Source: UMGS1370 sp046957575
GTDB taxonomy: Bacteria; Bacillota; Clostridia; Lachnospirales; Lachnospiraceae
Length of the DNA: 64,000 nt
Assembly: GCA_046957575.1 (NCBI GenBank)
Contig: JBKUOG010000012.1
Coordinates: 39,904-103,903, forward strand
Direction of reading: 5' to 3'
Made by a program: the position numbers and the translations under genes. The notes beneath the pieces are model-generated. The model did no database searches, was not told the DNA's origin, and was given only the letters and a program-made list of their open reading frames with translations. Positions 8,468 through 17,822 of the stretch are shown piece by piece; positions within the stretch are counted from its first letter, which is position 1, and every line of letters begins with the position of its first letter.

Positions 8468-8503
8468 AGAAAAAACAGGGCGCATCCATATGGATATGCG
8501 CCC
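8468..8503 (-). terminator. Terminator of the ridA transcript
   Basis: GGGCGCAT (8478-8485) pairs with ATGCGCCC (8496-8503) across a short loop. On the minus strand it runs into TGTTTTTTC (8468-8476). It ends the leftward ridA message. Confidence 0.8.
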
Positions 8504-8563
8504 GTAGTTCACTCCCCGCAGTTCTGCAGCTTTTATTTTCTGTTTTCACTTATTCTATGGCAA

Positions 8564-8947
8564 CTATTTTACGGCGATTGCCTCAATCTCAACTAATGCC
8601 CCTTTTGGAAGAGCCGCTGCCTGAAATGCAGCTCGCGCCGGGCAGTCTCCTTCAAAAAATTCCGCATAAACTTCATTCATAGGAACAAAGTTTGCAATAT
8701 CACTTAACAGGACAGTGGTTTTTACCACATTGTCCATGGTCATTCCTGCCTCCGCCAAAATTGCCTTTATGTTGGTTAAAGACTGTCGGGTCTGACTTTT
8801 AATATCTTCCCCTGCAAACTCGCCGGTTGCAGGAACAATGGGAAGCTGGCCGGATACATAACAGGTAACTCCTGAAGCCATAACTGCCTGGCTGTAGGGA
8901 CCAATCGCTGAAGGTGCATGTTTTGTGCTGATTACTGTTTTAGACAT
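8564..8947 (-). CDS. ridA: RidA/YjgF family enamine/imine deaminase
   Basis: 127 residues, the usual length of the trimeric RidA family. APSAIGPYSQAV at the N-terminus and the C-terminal LPKGALVEIEAIAV signature are intact. The invariant Arg of the active site is present in CPARAAFQAAALPKG. RidA hydrolyses reactive enamine/imine intermediates such as 2-aminoacrylate from PLP enzymes. The ATG follows GAGGAGAAC. The gene lies 19 nt downstream of the coiled-coil membrane protein gene and is probably cotranscribed with it; the transcript ends at the 8468 hairpin. The pairing with a membrane protein has no obvious metabolic logic. Confidence 0.93.
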   Translation of the reverse strand: MSKTVISTKHAPSAIGPYSQAVMASGVTCYVSGQLPIVPATGEFAGEDIKSQTRQSLTNIKAILAEAGMTMDNVVKTTVLLSDIANFVPMNEVYAEFFEGDCPARAAFQAAALPKGALVEIEAIAVK

Positions 8948-8966
8948 AACTTTGTTCTCCTCATTT

Positions 8967-10088
8967 TTAATTATTGTAATGATTCATCTGAGCCTGATAG
9001 ACAGCTATGGCCTCGCTTAAATTAGATGCCTGTCCACTGCGGATAATCTTTGCCAGTTCAGACAGTTTGTCCGGCTGCAAAAACTCCTTTCCCAGATAGG
9101 TTTCATACTGATCCGTTACCAGAATAGCCTGTTCCTTTGCATGAATTTGAGTATTTCTAAGTCTTTCCTCAATCCTGGCATGTTCTTCTTCCAAAGCTTC
9201 CATTCTGGCTTTATTATTGTTAATAATCTCGTCTGCAATAATGGTCTTTGTGACTGTATTAAATGTGTTGAGCGCTTCCTTTTTCTTACTGCTGATCTGC
9301 TCTAATTCCTGTTCAATCCGGGCAATCTCATCATCATATTTTTCCAGGTTATAAATGGCTTCATCCCTGTCTTTGCGGATGGACGCTGTGATTGCCCGGA
9401 TCTTTTTGCGGTTGCCGCGAATCTTACTGCGTATCTCTTTTCCCTGTTTTAAAACAGTCAGATGATTCATTTTTAGCTTATTGGCTGCTAAAATGTACAG
9501 ACCTCCGAAAACCACTATATCTGCTATATAGATTATGGCCAGAATCCAGAGTTTCCGGCCAGGCTCCGGCACCAGCAAATAAATGGCCAGCGGGATTCCT
9601 GCAAAACATATCAGAAAACTGATCAGCAAAATCCCAAATTCCCTGATGCTCCCTGTCATATAAAGTGCATAAAACCATGTGCTCCTGCAAAAAGAAGGCA
9701 CCCGGTTCTGTTTAAACAGCGTTTTTAAGCGAGTTGTCAATTCCTGGTTCTGTTCTCTAAGTTCCTTGGTCTCTTCCAGGATTCGTTCTCTCATTCCCTG
9801 ATTTTTTGCCTTTTCTCTCTTGATCCGTATTTTCTTCAGTCTGTCCTGCCCCGTCCCTATCTCCTTATCATAACTGGCACTGATTCCTTCCATGCGCTTT
9901 TTTACAGTCAGATTGACCTCTTCCTCCATGTCCAGGCGCTCCTGCTCCAGCTTTCTGTCAACCCGCTCTTCCTCTGCTTCTAACTCCTCACAGGCTTTTT
10001 TGCTGCGGTTTAACTCTTCTACTGCCTTTATCGCTTCTGCTAAAAATGCAGAACAGTCTGTAATTCCCGATGTAATCCCTGCTCCCAT
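8967..10088 (-). CDS. Coiled-coil membrane protein of unknown function
   Basis: 373 residues, not recognised as a named family. A highly charged coiled coil (about 20-130, rich in Glu/Lys/Arg) leads to two adjacent transmembrane segments (FGILLISFLICFAGIPLAI near 150, and LWILAIIYIADIVVFGGLYI near 180). A second long coiled coil (about 205-325) follows, then a short tail with SGQASNLSEAIAVYQ, a motif common at the ends of bacterial coiled-coil proteins. No signal peptide or catalytic motif is seen. The start ATG follows GGAGACGAAAC. It is probably an inner-membrane scaffold with both coils in the cytoplasm. It is cotranscribed with ridA. Confidence 0.75.
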   Translation of the reverse strand: MGAGITSGITDCSAFLAEAIKAVEELNRSKKACEELEAEEERVDRKLEQERLDMEEEVNLTVKKRMEGISASYDKEIGTGQDRLKKIRIKREKAKNQGMRERILEETKELREQNQELTTRLKTLFKQNRVPSFCRSTWFYALYMTGSIREFGILLISFLICFAGIPLAIYLLVPEPGRKLWILAIIYIADIVVFGGLYILAANKLKMNHLTVLKQGKEIRSKIRGNRKKIRAITASIRKDRDEAIYNLEKYDDEIARIEQELEQISSKKKEALNTFNTVTKTIIADEIINNNKARMEALEEEHARIEERLRNTQIHAKEQAILVTDQYETYLGKEFLQPDKLSELAKIIRSGQASNLSEAIAVYQAQMNHYNN

Positions 10089-10338
10089 GTTTCGTCTCCT
10101 TTGTACATAGAAAACTACTTCTCATTATTAACAGTCCTGAACTGTTACGTATAGATTACTACAAATTGCAGCTATCGACAAGGGGAAAATTCCCTTCTTT
10201 ACAAGGCTGTAAAAATCCGATATACTAACAAAAAAAGAATCTCGCTTAGAGATTCTCCGTTTGCGGCAGGTCGCTATAGCGACATCATTTTGCTCTGCGG
10301 CTGATGCTGCAGCATTCTCAAAAAAGGAGGCAGACACT
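10089..10338. other. Intergenic region between the coiled-coil gene and an 88-residue gene
   Basis: Contents are a short palindrome AACAGT/ACTGTT at 10131-10148 that matches the termini of the family A repeat, an AAGGGG/CCCCTT-type inverted repeat near 10178-10198, and the leftward terminator at 10230-10255. The promoters for the flanking divergent genes must lie here, but no near-consensus pair stands out. Confidence 0.4.
10230..10255 (-). terminator. Terminator for the leftward GH43 operon
   Basis: GAATCTC (10237-10243) pairs with GAGATTC (10249-10255), and on the minus strand seven T follow (10230-10236). It points against the 88-residue gene and therefore most plausibly ends the long leftward operon whose last gene stops at 10587. 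Confidence 0.7.
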
Positions 10339-10605
10339 ATGTTTCGTATGTGGGGAAAAATCTGGAAAGACAACCATCTGTTGCAGGATACAGTTATCTG
10401 TATGCCGGACTACTCCATGTCCCGCACCCAGATGGTTTTTGGCGCTTTAGATGAGATCTGCAGCCAGTTTGACTTAGGCCACCCTATCTGGATGGATTCT
10501 ACTATCCGGGAGTTTCAGCGCCATGATAAGACCCGGTTTTACCAGGACAGTTTTGTAGAAGGCATTGATTTTGATTATCTGGAAATTCATGTAATAGAGG
10601 AATGA
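10339..10605 (+). CDS. Small conserved-looking protein of unknown function (88 aa)
   Basis: 88 residues starting MFRMWGKIWKDNHLLQDTVI, with a perfect AAAAAGGAGG ribosome site 9 nt before the ATG at 10339. The composition is that of a globular cytoplasmic protein (aromatic- and acidic-rich, no membrane segment), ending FDYLEIHVIEE. I believe similar hypothetical proteins occur across Clostridia, but this is from memory, not a search. Its last 19 nt overlap the 3' end of the GH43 gene on the other strand. The leftward operon's terminator lies beyond it, so this gene is probably covered by antisense transcription when that operon is on. Confidence 0.8.
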   Translation: MFRMWGKIWKDNHLLQDTVICMPDYSMSRTQMVFGALDEICSQFDLGHPIWMDSTIREFQRHDKTRFYQDSFVEGIDFDYLEIHVIEE

Positions 10606-11510
10606 GCGAAATGGGATACCCGTATTTTCCCATTTTCAAACCACAGGTTTCCAATATATACCTGCCTGTCCCCGCTGGGTTTTCTGCAGTCTGTATGGGC
10701 ATGATAGATACAATAAAATGTTCCATCTCCAGCCTTTACTACACTATTGTGTCCAGGACCGGAAATCGTCTGGCTGGTACACAAAATTGGATTGTCCGCA
10801 TACTTCACAAATGGTCCCATCGGTGAGTCTGCAACCGCTCCTCCAATGGCATAGTACTTTGACGCAAAATAATTTGCTGAATACATAATATGGTATTGGC
10901 CATTATGCTTCATTACAAATGGCCCTTCATTCCAGACCTGATTCCTCTCTGGCTCCTGTCGCTCCCACGCCTGCTCTGGCTTTAAAATCAACTTTCCTTC
11001 CCCTTTTACAGAAATTTTGTCACTTCCTAATTCCACAACATAGATCTCTGACTGTCTAACCCCATTTACAAAATGATCAGCACCCGCCCTTGAGTAGTAA
11101 AGGTAATTTCTATCATCATCTTTTAGAATATGAGCATCTAATGCACCATATCCAAAATCAAACATGGGCTGATTGTCCAATACATCCTGAAATGGGCCTT
11201 CCGGCCTTTTTGAAACTGCCGCTCCGATTCTAAGAGCTTCCTTCTCATATCTTTTCCACTGGGCAGTATAATACATATAAAAAAGTCCATCAAATTCATA
11301 TACTTCCGGTGCCCAAAAGCAGGAATTGCCAAAACTTTTTTGATCTGCCTGATAGCAAATCTTCGGCCCCTCCCACTGGTTCAAATCGACAGACTTCCAA
11401 CAATAAAATCCATTAAAATGACTGGTAGCATATAGATAATAAATTCCTTTGTAAAACAGTACATATGGATCTCCAATATTTTGAATATCTATAGGATTCT
11501 TTATATTCAT
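10587..11510 (-). CDS. Glycoside hydrolase family 43 protein
   Basis: 307 residues forming one five-bladed beta-propeller domain of the GH43 (or close GH-F clan) type. The three expected acids are visible: Asp in NIGDPYVLFY (general base), Asp in GALDAHILKD (pKa modulator) and Glu in WNEGPFVMK (acid). There is no signal peptide, so it acts in the cytoplasm on imported oligosaccharides, likely removing arabinose, xylose or galactose. It is the last gene of the ABC transporter/sulfatase operon, 19 nt after the regulator gene. The stop codon falls inside the convergent 88-residue gene. The exact specificity cannot be read from sequence. Confidence 0.85.
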   Translation of the reverse strand: MNIKNPIDIQNIGDPYVLFYKGIYYLYATSHFNGFYCWKSVDLNQWEGPKICYQADQKSFGNSCFWAPEVYEFDGLFYMYYTAQWKRYEKEALRIGAAVSKRPEGPFQDVLDNQPMFDFGYGALDAHILKDDDRNYLYYSRAGADHFVNGVRQSEIYVVELGSDKISVKGEGKLILKPEQAWERQEPERNQVWNEGPFVMKHNGQYHIMYSANYFASKYYAIGGAVADSPMGPFVKYADNPILCTSQTISGPGHNSVVKAGDGTFYCIYHAHTDCRKPSGDRQVYIGNLWFENGKIRVSHFAHSSIT

Positions 11511-11529
11511 CTTGCATTCTCCTTATCTG

Positions 11530-13149
11530 CTACAATTTGTCAGGAAGGCCATCATTTCCGGCTTTTCCAAATGACTGGCTGCCAAAATACCCGGCTGGGG
11601 TCATACCTGTATGTTCCTTAAAAACACGAAAAAAATAATTATAATTTGAAAAACCACATTTTTCTGCCACATCCCGCATTTTTCCTTCTCCGTTTTGAAT
11701 TTTCTCAATTACATGATCAATTCGTACTTTTGTAAGATATTCATTAAATCCAAGTCCCATGTCTTCTTTAAAAATCCTGCTTAGATAAGCCCCTGATATT
11801 CCAAGACTCTCTGCCACTTCACTTAATGTTAAACCTTCGTAATATTGTGAATGAATTTTTTTAAGAGCCGCACTGGTGTATTCATGGCAATTCACTGCTT
11901 TGGCTGCCGGCGACACTGCCCTGCAAATTTTTTCTGTTAATTTTAATGTAAGATTTCTCCATTTATTTACAGAAGAAATATTATAGTAATCCTCATAAGT
12001 ATAAACTTTTCCATCGAATAAATATTCTTTTGCAATTCCCTCTTCCTCTGCTTTATCTGCTAATTTTTCCACCCATTTCACTGCTCTGTCCTGAAATCCG
12101 GATACTGCCCCTCCCTGCCGTTTAACATTCTCAAAAAAATCATCCATTAATGTTTTGACAGCATCATAATTATCTTCTGCAATCAACTCCATGACCTGTT
12201 TTACTGCTGGAAATGATAGTGGCTGCCAGGCGGCAAAAGGTCTCCCTGCTACTTCCCAGGCACATATCAGTGTTTTTTCCTCCTCATAAAAGAATACCTC
12301 CGCATTTTCTTTTGCCTGTTGATAATACTGTCTTAATCGAAAAATATCGCTGCAGATATCGGATATACTAACCCCTAAGTTCAGATTAAAAAACTTCTTT
12401 CCGCTGGTTCCTATGGAACGCCCCCAATTTTCCATTTTCTTCAGACAAGAGGCCTGGCTTATTTCTTTTCTGAACGATACAATCGCACAAAAACCCGAAA
12501 AATTTAAATCTACCATCTGTGCAAATTCTGCTTCTTTTAAAATCTGCTGGCACATATGGTACAGAGAACGGTTCAGCACCTCGTCTTCTATCTCCTGATT
12601 TTTATAAATCAGCATAACTGCAGTGCAATTTTTATTAAAAGGTATATTAAGGTTTTTAATAATATTTTCAATTTGTTCCCTGTCAAATTCTTTGCGTAAA
12701 ATCAGCCGTTTAAAAAAAGTTTGGGTCATTTGATCTACTGTTAGATTTACATGGCTTTTCAAATCCTCTTTCATCTTTGACTTTTCCTTAATTTCCTTAA
12801 TGAGCCGTTCTAAACCTTCCTTAGTCAACTGGTTTTTCAGTATATAATCATAGGCGCCATATTTTAGACTGTTTCGGACAAAGTAAAAATCATCATATCC
12901 GCTTAATGCAATTACATGGATGCCTGGGTGATTTCTGTTTATATACTCAATCAGTTCTACACCTGTAACCTTAGGCATGTTCATATCTGTTAATACAAAA
13001 TCTATCTGCTCTTTCTCCAATACTTCTATGGCCTCCTGTCCGCTCAAAGCATAGGAAACCACTTCAATCTCCAGCGCTTCCCAATCCACCAAAGCAGCTA
13101 TCTGATTGCACATCAAGGCATCATCATCCACAATCATTAATTTAAACAT
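11530..13149 (-). CDS. AraC-type response regulator (YesN-like)
   Basis: 539 residues. The N-terminal receiver domain (1-120) has acidic VDDD at 8-10, phospho-acceptor Asp55 in LTDMNMP, and Lys in LKNQL. A middle linker of about 300 residues is typical of YesN proteins. A C-terminal pair of AraC/XylS helix-turn-helix motifs (about 435-530) includes LSEVAESLGISGAYLSRIFK and MRDVAEKCGFSNYNYFFRVF. It should activate the carbohydrate operon it belongs to in response to its kinase, which starts 12 nt upstream. Such pairs commonly sense extracellular oligosaccharides in Firmicutes. Target sites cannot be identified with confidence. Confidence 0.92.
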   Translation of the reverse strand: MFKLMIVDDDALMCNQIAALVDWEALEIEVVSYALSGQEAIEVLEKEQIDFVLTDMNMPKVTGVELIEYINRNHPGIHVIALSGYDDFYFVRNSLKYGAYDYILKNQLTKEGLERLIKEIKEKSKMKEDLKSHVNLTVDQMTQTFFKRLILRKEFDREQIENIIKNLNIPFNKNCTAVMLIYKNQEIEDEVLNRSLYHMCQQILKEAEFAQMVDLNFSGFCAIVSFRKEISQASCLKKMENWGRSIGTSGKKFFNLNLGVSISDICSDIFRLRQYYQQAKENAEVFFYEEEKTLICAWEVAGRPFAAWQPLSFPAVKQVMELIAEDNYDAVKTLMDDFFENVKRQGGAVSGFQDRAVKWVEKLADKAEEEGIAKEYLFDGKVYTYEDYYNISSVNKWRNLTLKLTEKICRAVSPAAKAVNCHEYTSAALKKIHSQYYEGLTLSEVAESLGISGAYLSRIFKEDMGLGFNEYLTKVRIDHVIEKIQNGEGKMRDVAEKCGFSNYNYFFRVFKEHTGMTPAGYFGSQSFGKAGNDGLPDKL

Positions 13150-13161
13150 ACGATTCTCCCT

Positions 13162-14898
13162 TCACCGTAAAAGAGGCAGTTCCATAGTTGCTTTTGTATA
13201 ATGACCCTTTCTGCTGCTGATATTCAGAAAATACCGTTCCCCATAAAATAACTCAATTCTTTGGCGTATATTTTCCAAACCGATTCCATGGGTCTTATGA
13301 CGGGTTCTATCTTTATGTTCACTCTTTTCTGTAAATCCTACTCCATTATCTGCCACCGTAATTTCCAAATACCCCTCTTTTTCTCTTGCCCTTACCAAGA
13401 TTTCTCCCTGCTTTTCTAATCCTGATACCCCATGAATAATTGCATTTTCTACCAGGGGCTGTATCAGAAACTTTAAGATGCGGCAGGACTCTACCCCTTC
13501 TTCTATTTGAAAACGGACATCAAACATTCCATAGTATCGGTATTCTTGTATTACAAGATAATTTTTAATATAATCAATTTCTTCTCCAAGGGTGGCTTCC
13601 TCTTTTTTATTGTTCATGCTGTATTGCAAAAGCGTAATCAGCGAGGTTGTAAGTTCGCTGATATTTCCTGCGTTCTGCCTGTCCGCCATCCAACGAATTG
13701 TATTTAATGTATTTGACAAAAAATGGGGTGAAATCTGGGCATATAAGACCTGAAATTGTGCATTCCTTTCTCTCTGCTGTCTCTCTTCTACATCCAGCAT
13801 AAGCTGTTTGATCCGACAGATCATCTGGTTAAAACTGGTGCCCAGTTCCTGAATCTCATCACCTGAATAAATTGCAGGAATTTCATTTAAATGTTCTGCT
13901 TCTACCTGATCCACATATCTTTTTAATTTCAAAATATTGCGGGTTAAATACCTGCTGAAATATCCGATTAACAGCGCCCCTACCACCAGAAGAAGTACAG
14001 AAATATATAAAATCATCCGAGTCGCTGCATTAATATCTTCCATTATCAGACTCTTCGGAATCAGAAACATGGAAGTCCATCCAGTAAAATCTGATGTTTT
14101 ATAAAGCGCCAGATATTCTTTTCCTTCTTTGTTAAAGTAAAAACGTCCTTCCGTATCGGATATCAATTCCCTGACTCCGTCAAAAGAAGTATCTTTTAAG
14201 GATTTTTGGGGAAAATCCGGCGATGTACTATCATATATCATTCCTCCATCTGCGTCAAAAACAATCAGGTTTCCTCCATCTCCGGATATGGTTTCCAATC
14301 TGTTTTTTACATAATCATAAGACAAATCTACTAATAAGTAACCTATCGGCTCTCCCTTGTCAAACAATCTGCGCCCTGCTGACAAAACAGTGGTCGTATA
14401 AGGCGAACTTCCTGTATAATTGCTATGTGTTTTAATAAATACTCCGCTCCCGTCATCTTCTTTTAGCGTCTCAAACCAATCCTGCTTTTTTAACTCTGAC
14501 ATGGGAAGAGTAACCCCATTAGAAAACTCATTGCCGTTTTCTCCTACTAACAAAATGCTGCTAATGTAATTTCGGTAGGAATAAAAGTCACTAATACTCC
14601 TGGTAATGGCTCTCTGGCTTTCTAGCTGTCTGTAATTTTCTATGGTCTTGTTTCCTGTCAGAATTTTGCTCTGCTCCTCTGCATGAAAGGATAAAATCAG
14701 GCTGATATAACTTGCGTCTTTTAATAAACTGTCTATCTCATCATTTACAGCCTGTACAGAAACGGCAAAATGCGATATGGCCTTTTCTTCCGCCATATCG
14801 CTCATTGCCTTCCTCCAAAATAAACATACAGTTCCCGCCAAAATCAAAAATATAAATGTAAAACTTATCTGAAGTTTCTTTTTTATACTGGCTTTCAT
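13162..14898 (-). CDS. Sensor histidine kinase (YesM-like)
   Basis: 578 residues. An N-terminal transmembrane helix (about 10-28) and a second at about 290-310 bracket an extracellular Cache-like sensor. A HAMP domain follows (about 312-365, YLTRNILKLKRYVDQVEAEH). The His_kinase domain has the phospho-accepting His in ISPHFLSNTLNTIRWM. The HATPase domain has an N-box FLIQPLVENAIIHG and a G-box DNGVGF. It partners the AraC-type regulator immediately downstream. The start ATG follows GGAGGCAAGACA. Position inside the ABC transporter/sulfatase operon implies it detects the same glycan or its breakdown product outside the cell. Confidence 0.92.
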   Translation of the reverse strand: MKASIKKKLQISFTFIFLILAGTVCLFWRKAMSDMAEEKAISHFAVSVQAVNDEIDSLLKDASYISLILSFHAEEQSKILTGNKTIENYRQLESQRAITRSISDFYSYRNYISSILLVGENGNEFSNGVTLPMSELKKQDWFETLKEDDGSGVFIKTHSNYTGSSPYTTTVLSAGRRLFDKGEPIGYLLVDLSYDYVKNRLETISGDGGNLIVFDADGGMIYDSTSPDFPQKSLKDTSFDGVRELISDTEGRFYFNKEGKEYLALYKTSDFTGWTSMFLIPKSLIMEDINAATRMILYISVLLLVVGALLIGYFSRYLTRNILKLKRYVDQVEAEHLNEIPAIYSGDEIQELGTSFNQMICRIKQLMLDVEERQQRERNAQFQVLYAQISPHFLSNTLNTIRWMADRQNAGNISELTTSLITLLQYSMNNKKEEATLGEEIDYIKNYLVIQEYRYYGMFDVRFQIEEGVESCRILKFLIQPLVENAIIHGVSGLEKQGEILVRAREKEGYLEITVADNGVGFTEKSEHKDRTRHKTHGIGLENIRQRIELFYGERYFLNISSRKGHYTKATMELPLLR

Positions 14899-14915
14899 TG
14901 TCTTGCCTCCAGCAC

Positions 14916-16376
14916 TTAATAAATTGCTTCTCTCTTTGGCAGCGGATCTATGGTATGAGCCAGGCAGTTTACCATCTCTTCCAGCATCCGAATGCGAACT
15001 TCTCTCATTTCTTCTTTTTCATATAGATTCTGAAATTCTTCTGGATCTTCTATCAGATTATAAAGTTCTCCCTGATTGGTACTATGACAGTAAGAGAGTT
15101 TATAGATTCCGTCTGTAACCATTGTTACATAAGCCCTGCAGTCCGAATGATGACGCATGGCATTAGAATATTCGGAAAACGCTAATAAATGCAGCTGGTC
15201 TTTTGCCGTCTGATTAAGCAGCAGATTTTTCATACTAAGTCCCTGCATCCCTTCATAAATGGGAAGGTTTGCTAAATCCAACAGAGTTGGAGCCAAATCC
15301 AGCAGTTCTGTCAGTGCTTTACGCCTGACCCCCTCTTTTATATGACCTTTCCAGCTTATAACCAATGGTACTTTTACCATTGGATCATAAAAATACGGCC
15401 CTTTTAGATAAATTCCATGATCCCCTAACATCTCTCCATGATCGGATGTATATAAAATGATTGTATTTTCGTATTGTCCGGTCTCTTTCAGAACTTTTAC
15501 TATCTTTCCCACTTCCTGATCTATCTGCTCGACCATTGCATAATAGGCAGCTTTTATCTGTAAATGATCATTGTCATCCATCTGCTCGTAATCAAAAAAT
15601 CCTGGTGTTCCATATGCTCCCCGATGATCCCTTTCCTGCACATAAGGCTTTTCTCTCCATTCGCCTTCTCTGCATTTTGGAAGATCTTCATTGCTCAGCC
15701 GCTTTAAATACTTTTCCAGCAAGCCTCTGGGCGGGTCAAAATCATGGTGAGGATCGTAAAAATTCAAAGAAAAAAACCAGGGTCTTTCCGGATATCCTTT
15801 GTGAGCCTTTATAAAATCAATTGCCATCTGGCTGCACCAACGGCTGTGAGAATATTGAGAATCCGGCCCGACAAACACATACTTTGAACCCTGGTATGGA
15901 ATTCTCTCATATCTCATATCTTGAGAAGAAAGCCATATATTATATTCATTAACAGGCCAATTACTCTCTTTTCCATAAAAATCAGGATGATGGGACCAAT
16001 GAAAAACCTGATATCCGTCGTCTCCTCTTGATTCCCCTGCTGGACTGACACTGGTGTGGCAGGGTGCAATATGCAGTTTTCCGGCTAAACCGCATGTATA
16101 TCCATTCTCCGCAAAAATTTTGCTTATTAATTTTTCTTCATTTGGCATTCTCTGTCCATTCTGCCGCACTCTGCATGTTCTCGGATATCTTCCAGTTAGA
16201 AAGGATGCTCTTGACGGAGTACATACCGGACTCTGGCAATAGGTATTCTCAAAAAGCATCCCCCGCTCTGCCAGTTTATCTATGTTTGGAGTATCTATTT
16301 TGACATTGCCATAGCATCCCAGACTGTCAAATCTCTGCTGATCCGTACAAATCCAAAGTATATTCGGTTTTCTCAT
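14916..16376 (-). CDS. Type I sulfatase 1
   Basis: 486 residues of the formylglycine-dependent sulfatase family (alkaline phosphatase fold). NILWICTDQQR supplies metal-binding Asp. Cys52 in CTPSRASFLTGR is the residue oxidised to formylglycine. AGKLH follows, and TSDHGEMLGDHG supplies the remaining metal ligands. No signal peptide is present, so it should act in the cytoplasm on imported sulfated sugars. Oxidation of Cys52 requires a maturase (anSME or FGE), which is not encoded in this window. The start overlaps the previous sulfatase stop by 4 nt. The sulfated substrate (glycosaminoglycan, mucin, plant or algal) cannot be decided. Confidence 0.9.
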   Translation of the reverse strand: MRKPNILWICTDQQRFDSLGCYGNVKIDTPNIDKLAERGMLFENTYCQSPVCTPSRASFLTGRYPRTCRVRQNGQRMPNEEKLISKIFAENGYTCGLAGKLHIAPCHTSVSPAGESRGDDGYQVFHWSHHPDFYGKESNWPVNEYNIWLSSQDMRYERIPYQGSKYVFVGPDSQYSHSRWCSQMAIDFIKAHKGYPERPWFFSLNFYDPHHDFDPPRGLLEKYLKRLSNEDLPKCREGEWREKPYVQERDHRGAYGTPGFFDYEQMDDNDHLQIKAAYYAMVEQIDQEVGKIVKVLKETGQYENTIILYTSDHGEMLGDHGIYLKGPYFYDPMVKVPLVISWKGHIKEGVRRKALTELLDLAPTLLDLANLPIYEGMQGLSMKNLLLNQTAKDQLHLLAFSEYSNAMRHHSDCRAYVTMVTDGIYKLSYCHSTNQGELYNLIEDPEEFQNLYEKEEMREVRIRMLEEMVNCLAHTIDPLPKREAIY

Positions 16377-17809
16377 AATTTCTCCTTTTCAATCATCTCA
16401 TCCAATTCTCTTCTTTTTTCAAGGAGTGTTCCGGCGTACTCTTGATCCCAAGCTAAGTTGTTTAATTCATAAGGGTCGCAAACAAGATCATATAATTCTT
16501 CTATCTGCCCTTCATTTCTCACGTATTTGTAGCGTTCTTCTATTAGTACCCTGGCTCTATGGGGAATATGGTGCCCAAAAGACTCTGCATAAATCTGCTT
16601 TCTCCAGGACTTTTCTTCATTTTTCCATATATTCAGGAGGCTGGTCCCGTCCACATGCCTGTTAAAGTTTGTTCCTGCTGCTTCCAGCATTGTCGGCGCC
16701 AAATCAATATTGCTGACTAAGGCATCGCTTACCTCTCCTTTGGGAATGCAGCCATCATAACGCATTGCAAACGGAATCCGCAATACTTCTTCTGCCATAT
16801 ACGCATCTTTATCAAAATGTCCTCCATGACATGCTAAGGCATCTCCATGATCAGCAGTCCAAATAATTAATGTGTTCTCTGCCATCCCCAGTTCTTCTAA
16901 TTTATTCAGGATCTGTCCTCCTGCTTCATCTGTCATGGTAATCTGCCCGTAACATCTGGACATAGTTTCTGCCCATATTTTCCAGGATACTTTATTTTCT
17001 AAATCGATCTTATAATTTTTACTGATTCCCCGTCCGCCCTCAAACTGATAAATATCCGGCTTCTGTTTTAGATTATCTCGAAAGCTGGGGTATTCTTCTA
17101 TCATTTTCGGATCATATAAATCTGCATATTCTTTTGTCGGAAGATATGGCTGATGGGGGCCCCAGAACTCTACAGCCATAAAAAACGGCTGGTTATTGTC
17201 CCTGCATTCCTCCAATTTCCGGCATGCCTCATAAGCCAGATAAAACACTTCATGGGTCTCTTTTGGAGTTGTTAAAATACCGGATATGCACTCGTTCATT
17301 GTCGGCCTGTCCAGCCGATACTCCTCTCCCTCTGCAATCCCATCAATCCACCCTGGCGTGCACCAATTATGCTCTATCATTGCTTTGGGAAAAGGCAGAT
17401 TCAATTTCTCTAAATATTCCTGATAAGCAGGCAGCAGATATGGATTTCCATAGTCCTCACAAAAAACCCCTTCTGCCCCAAAGTCTTGTGGCGTCCCTTT
17501 TCCCGTATGCCATTTCCCATAATAGTAAACCTGATAACCAGCATTTTTTAACCGTTCCAGATACGTTTCATAGGAATATTCCACATCTGTCTGGCCAGAC
17601 AATTGCCCATGATGGCAAGTATAAAGTCCGCTTACCATCGTCCGTCTGGAAGGGCAGCACAACGGCGTCGCGCAGTATGCCCGATTAAAATCAACACCCT
17701 GCCTGGCCAGCTTTTTGTAAAACGGCCGTTGAATGTTGTATCTTTTTTCATGCCCGTAATAGGCCTGATGGTCATTTACCAGTAAAAGAATATTTGGTTG
17801 TCTGTCCAT
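16373..17809 (-). CDS. Type I sulfatase 2
   Basis: 478 residues, formylglycine sulfatase family. NILLLVNDHQAYYG at the N-terminus gives the first metal ligands. The modification motif is CCPSRRTMVSG, with Cys51 as the predicted formylglycine in C-x-P-S-R. YGKWHTGKG and WTADHGDALACHGG follow. No signal peptide is seen, so the location is cytoplasmic. It is clearly divergent from its neighbour at 14916, with which it overlaps by 4 nt, suggesting two different sulfate positions or sugars. It lies 13 nt after the permease gene in the same operon. Confidence 0.9.
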   Translation of the reverse strand: MDRQPNILLLVNDHQAYYGHEKRYNIQRPFYKKLARQGVDFNRAYCATPLCCPSRRTMVSGLYTCHHGQLSGQTDVEYSYETYLERLKNAGYQVYYYGKWHTGKGTPQDFGAEGVFCEDYGNPYLLPAYQEYLEKLNLPFPKAMIEHNWCTPGWIDGIAEGEEYRLDRPTMNECISGILTTPKETHEVFYLAYEACRKLEECRDNNQPFFMAVEFWGPHQPYLPTKEYADLYDPKMIEEYPSFRDNLKQKPDIYQFEGGRGISKNYKIDLENKVSWKIWAETMSRCYGQITMTDEAGGQILNKLEELGMAENTLIIWTADHGDALACHGGHFDKDAYMAEEVLRIPFAMRYDGCIPKGEVSDALVSNIDLAPTMLEAAGTNFNRHVDGTSLLNIWKNEEKSWRKQIYAESFGHHIPHRARVLIEERYKYVRNEGQIEELYDLVCDPYELNNLAWDQEYAGTLLEKRRELDEMIEKEKL

Positions 17810-17822
17810 AAATTCCTCCCCC

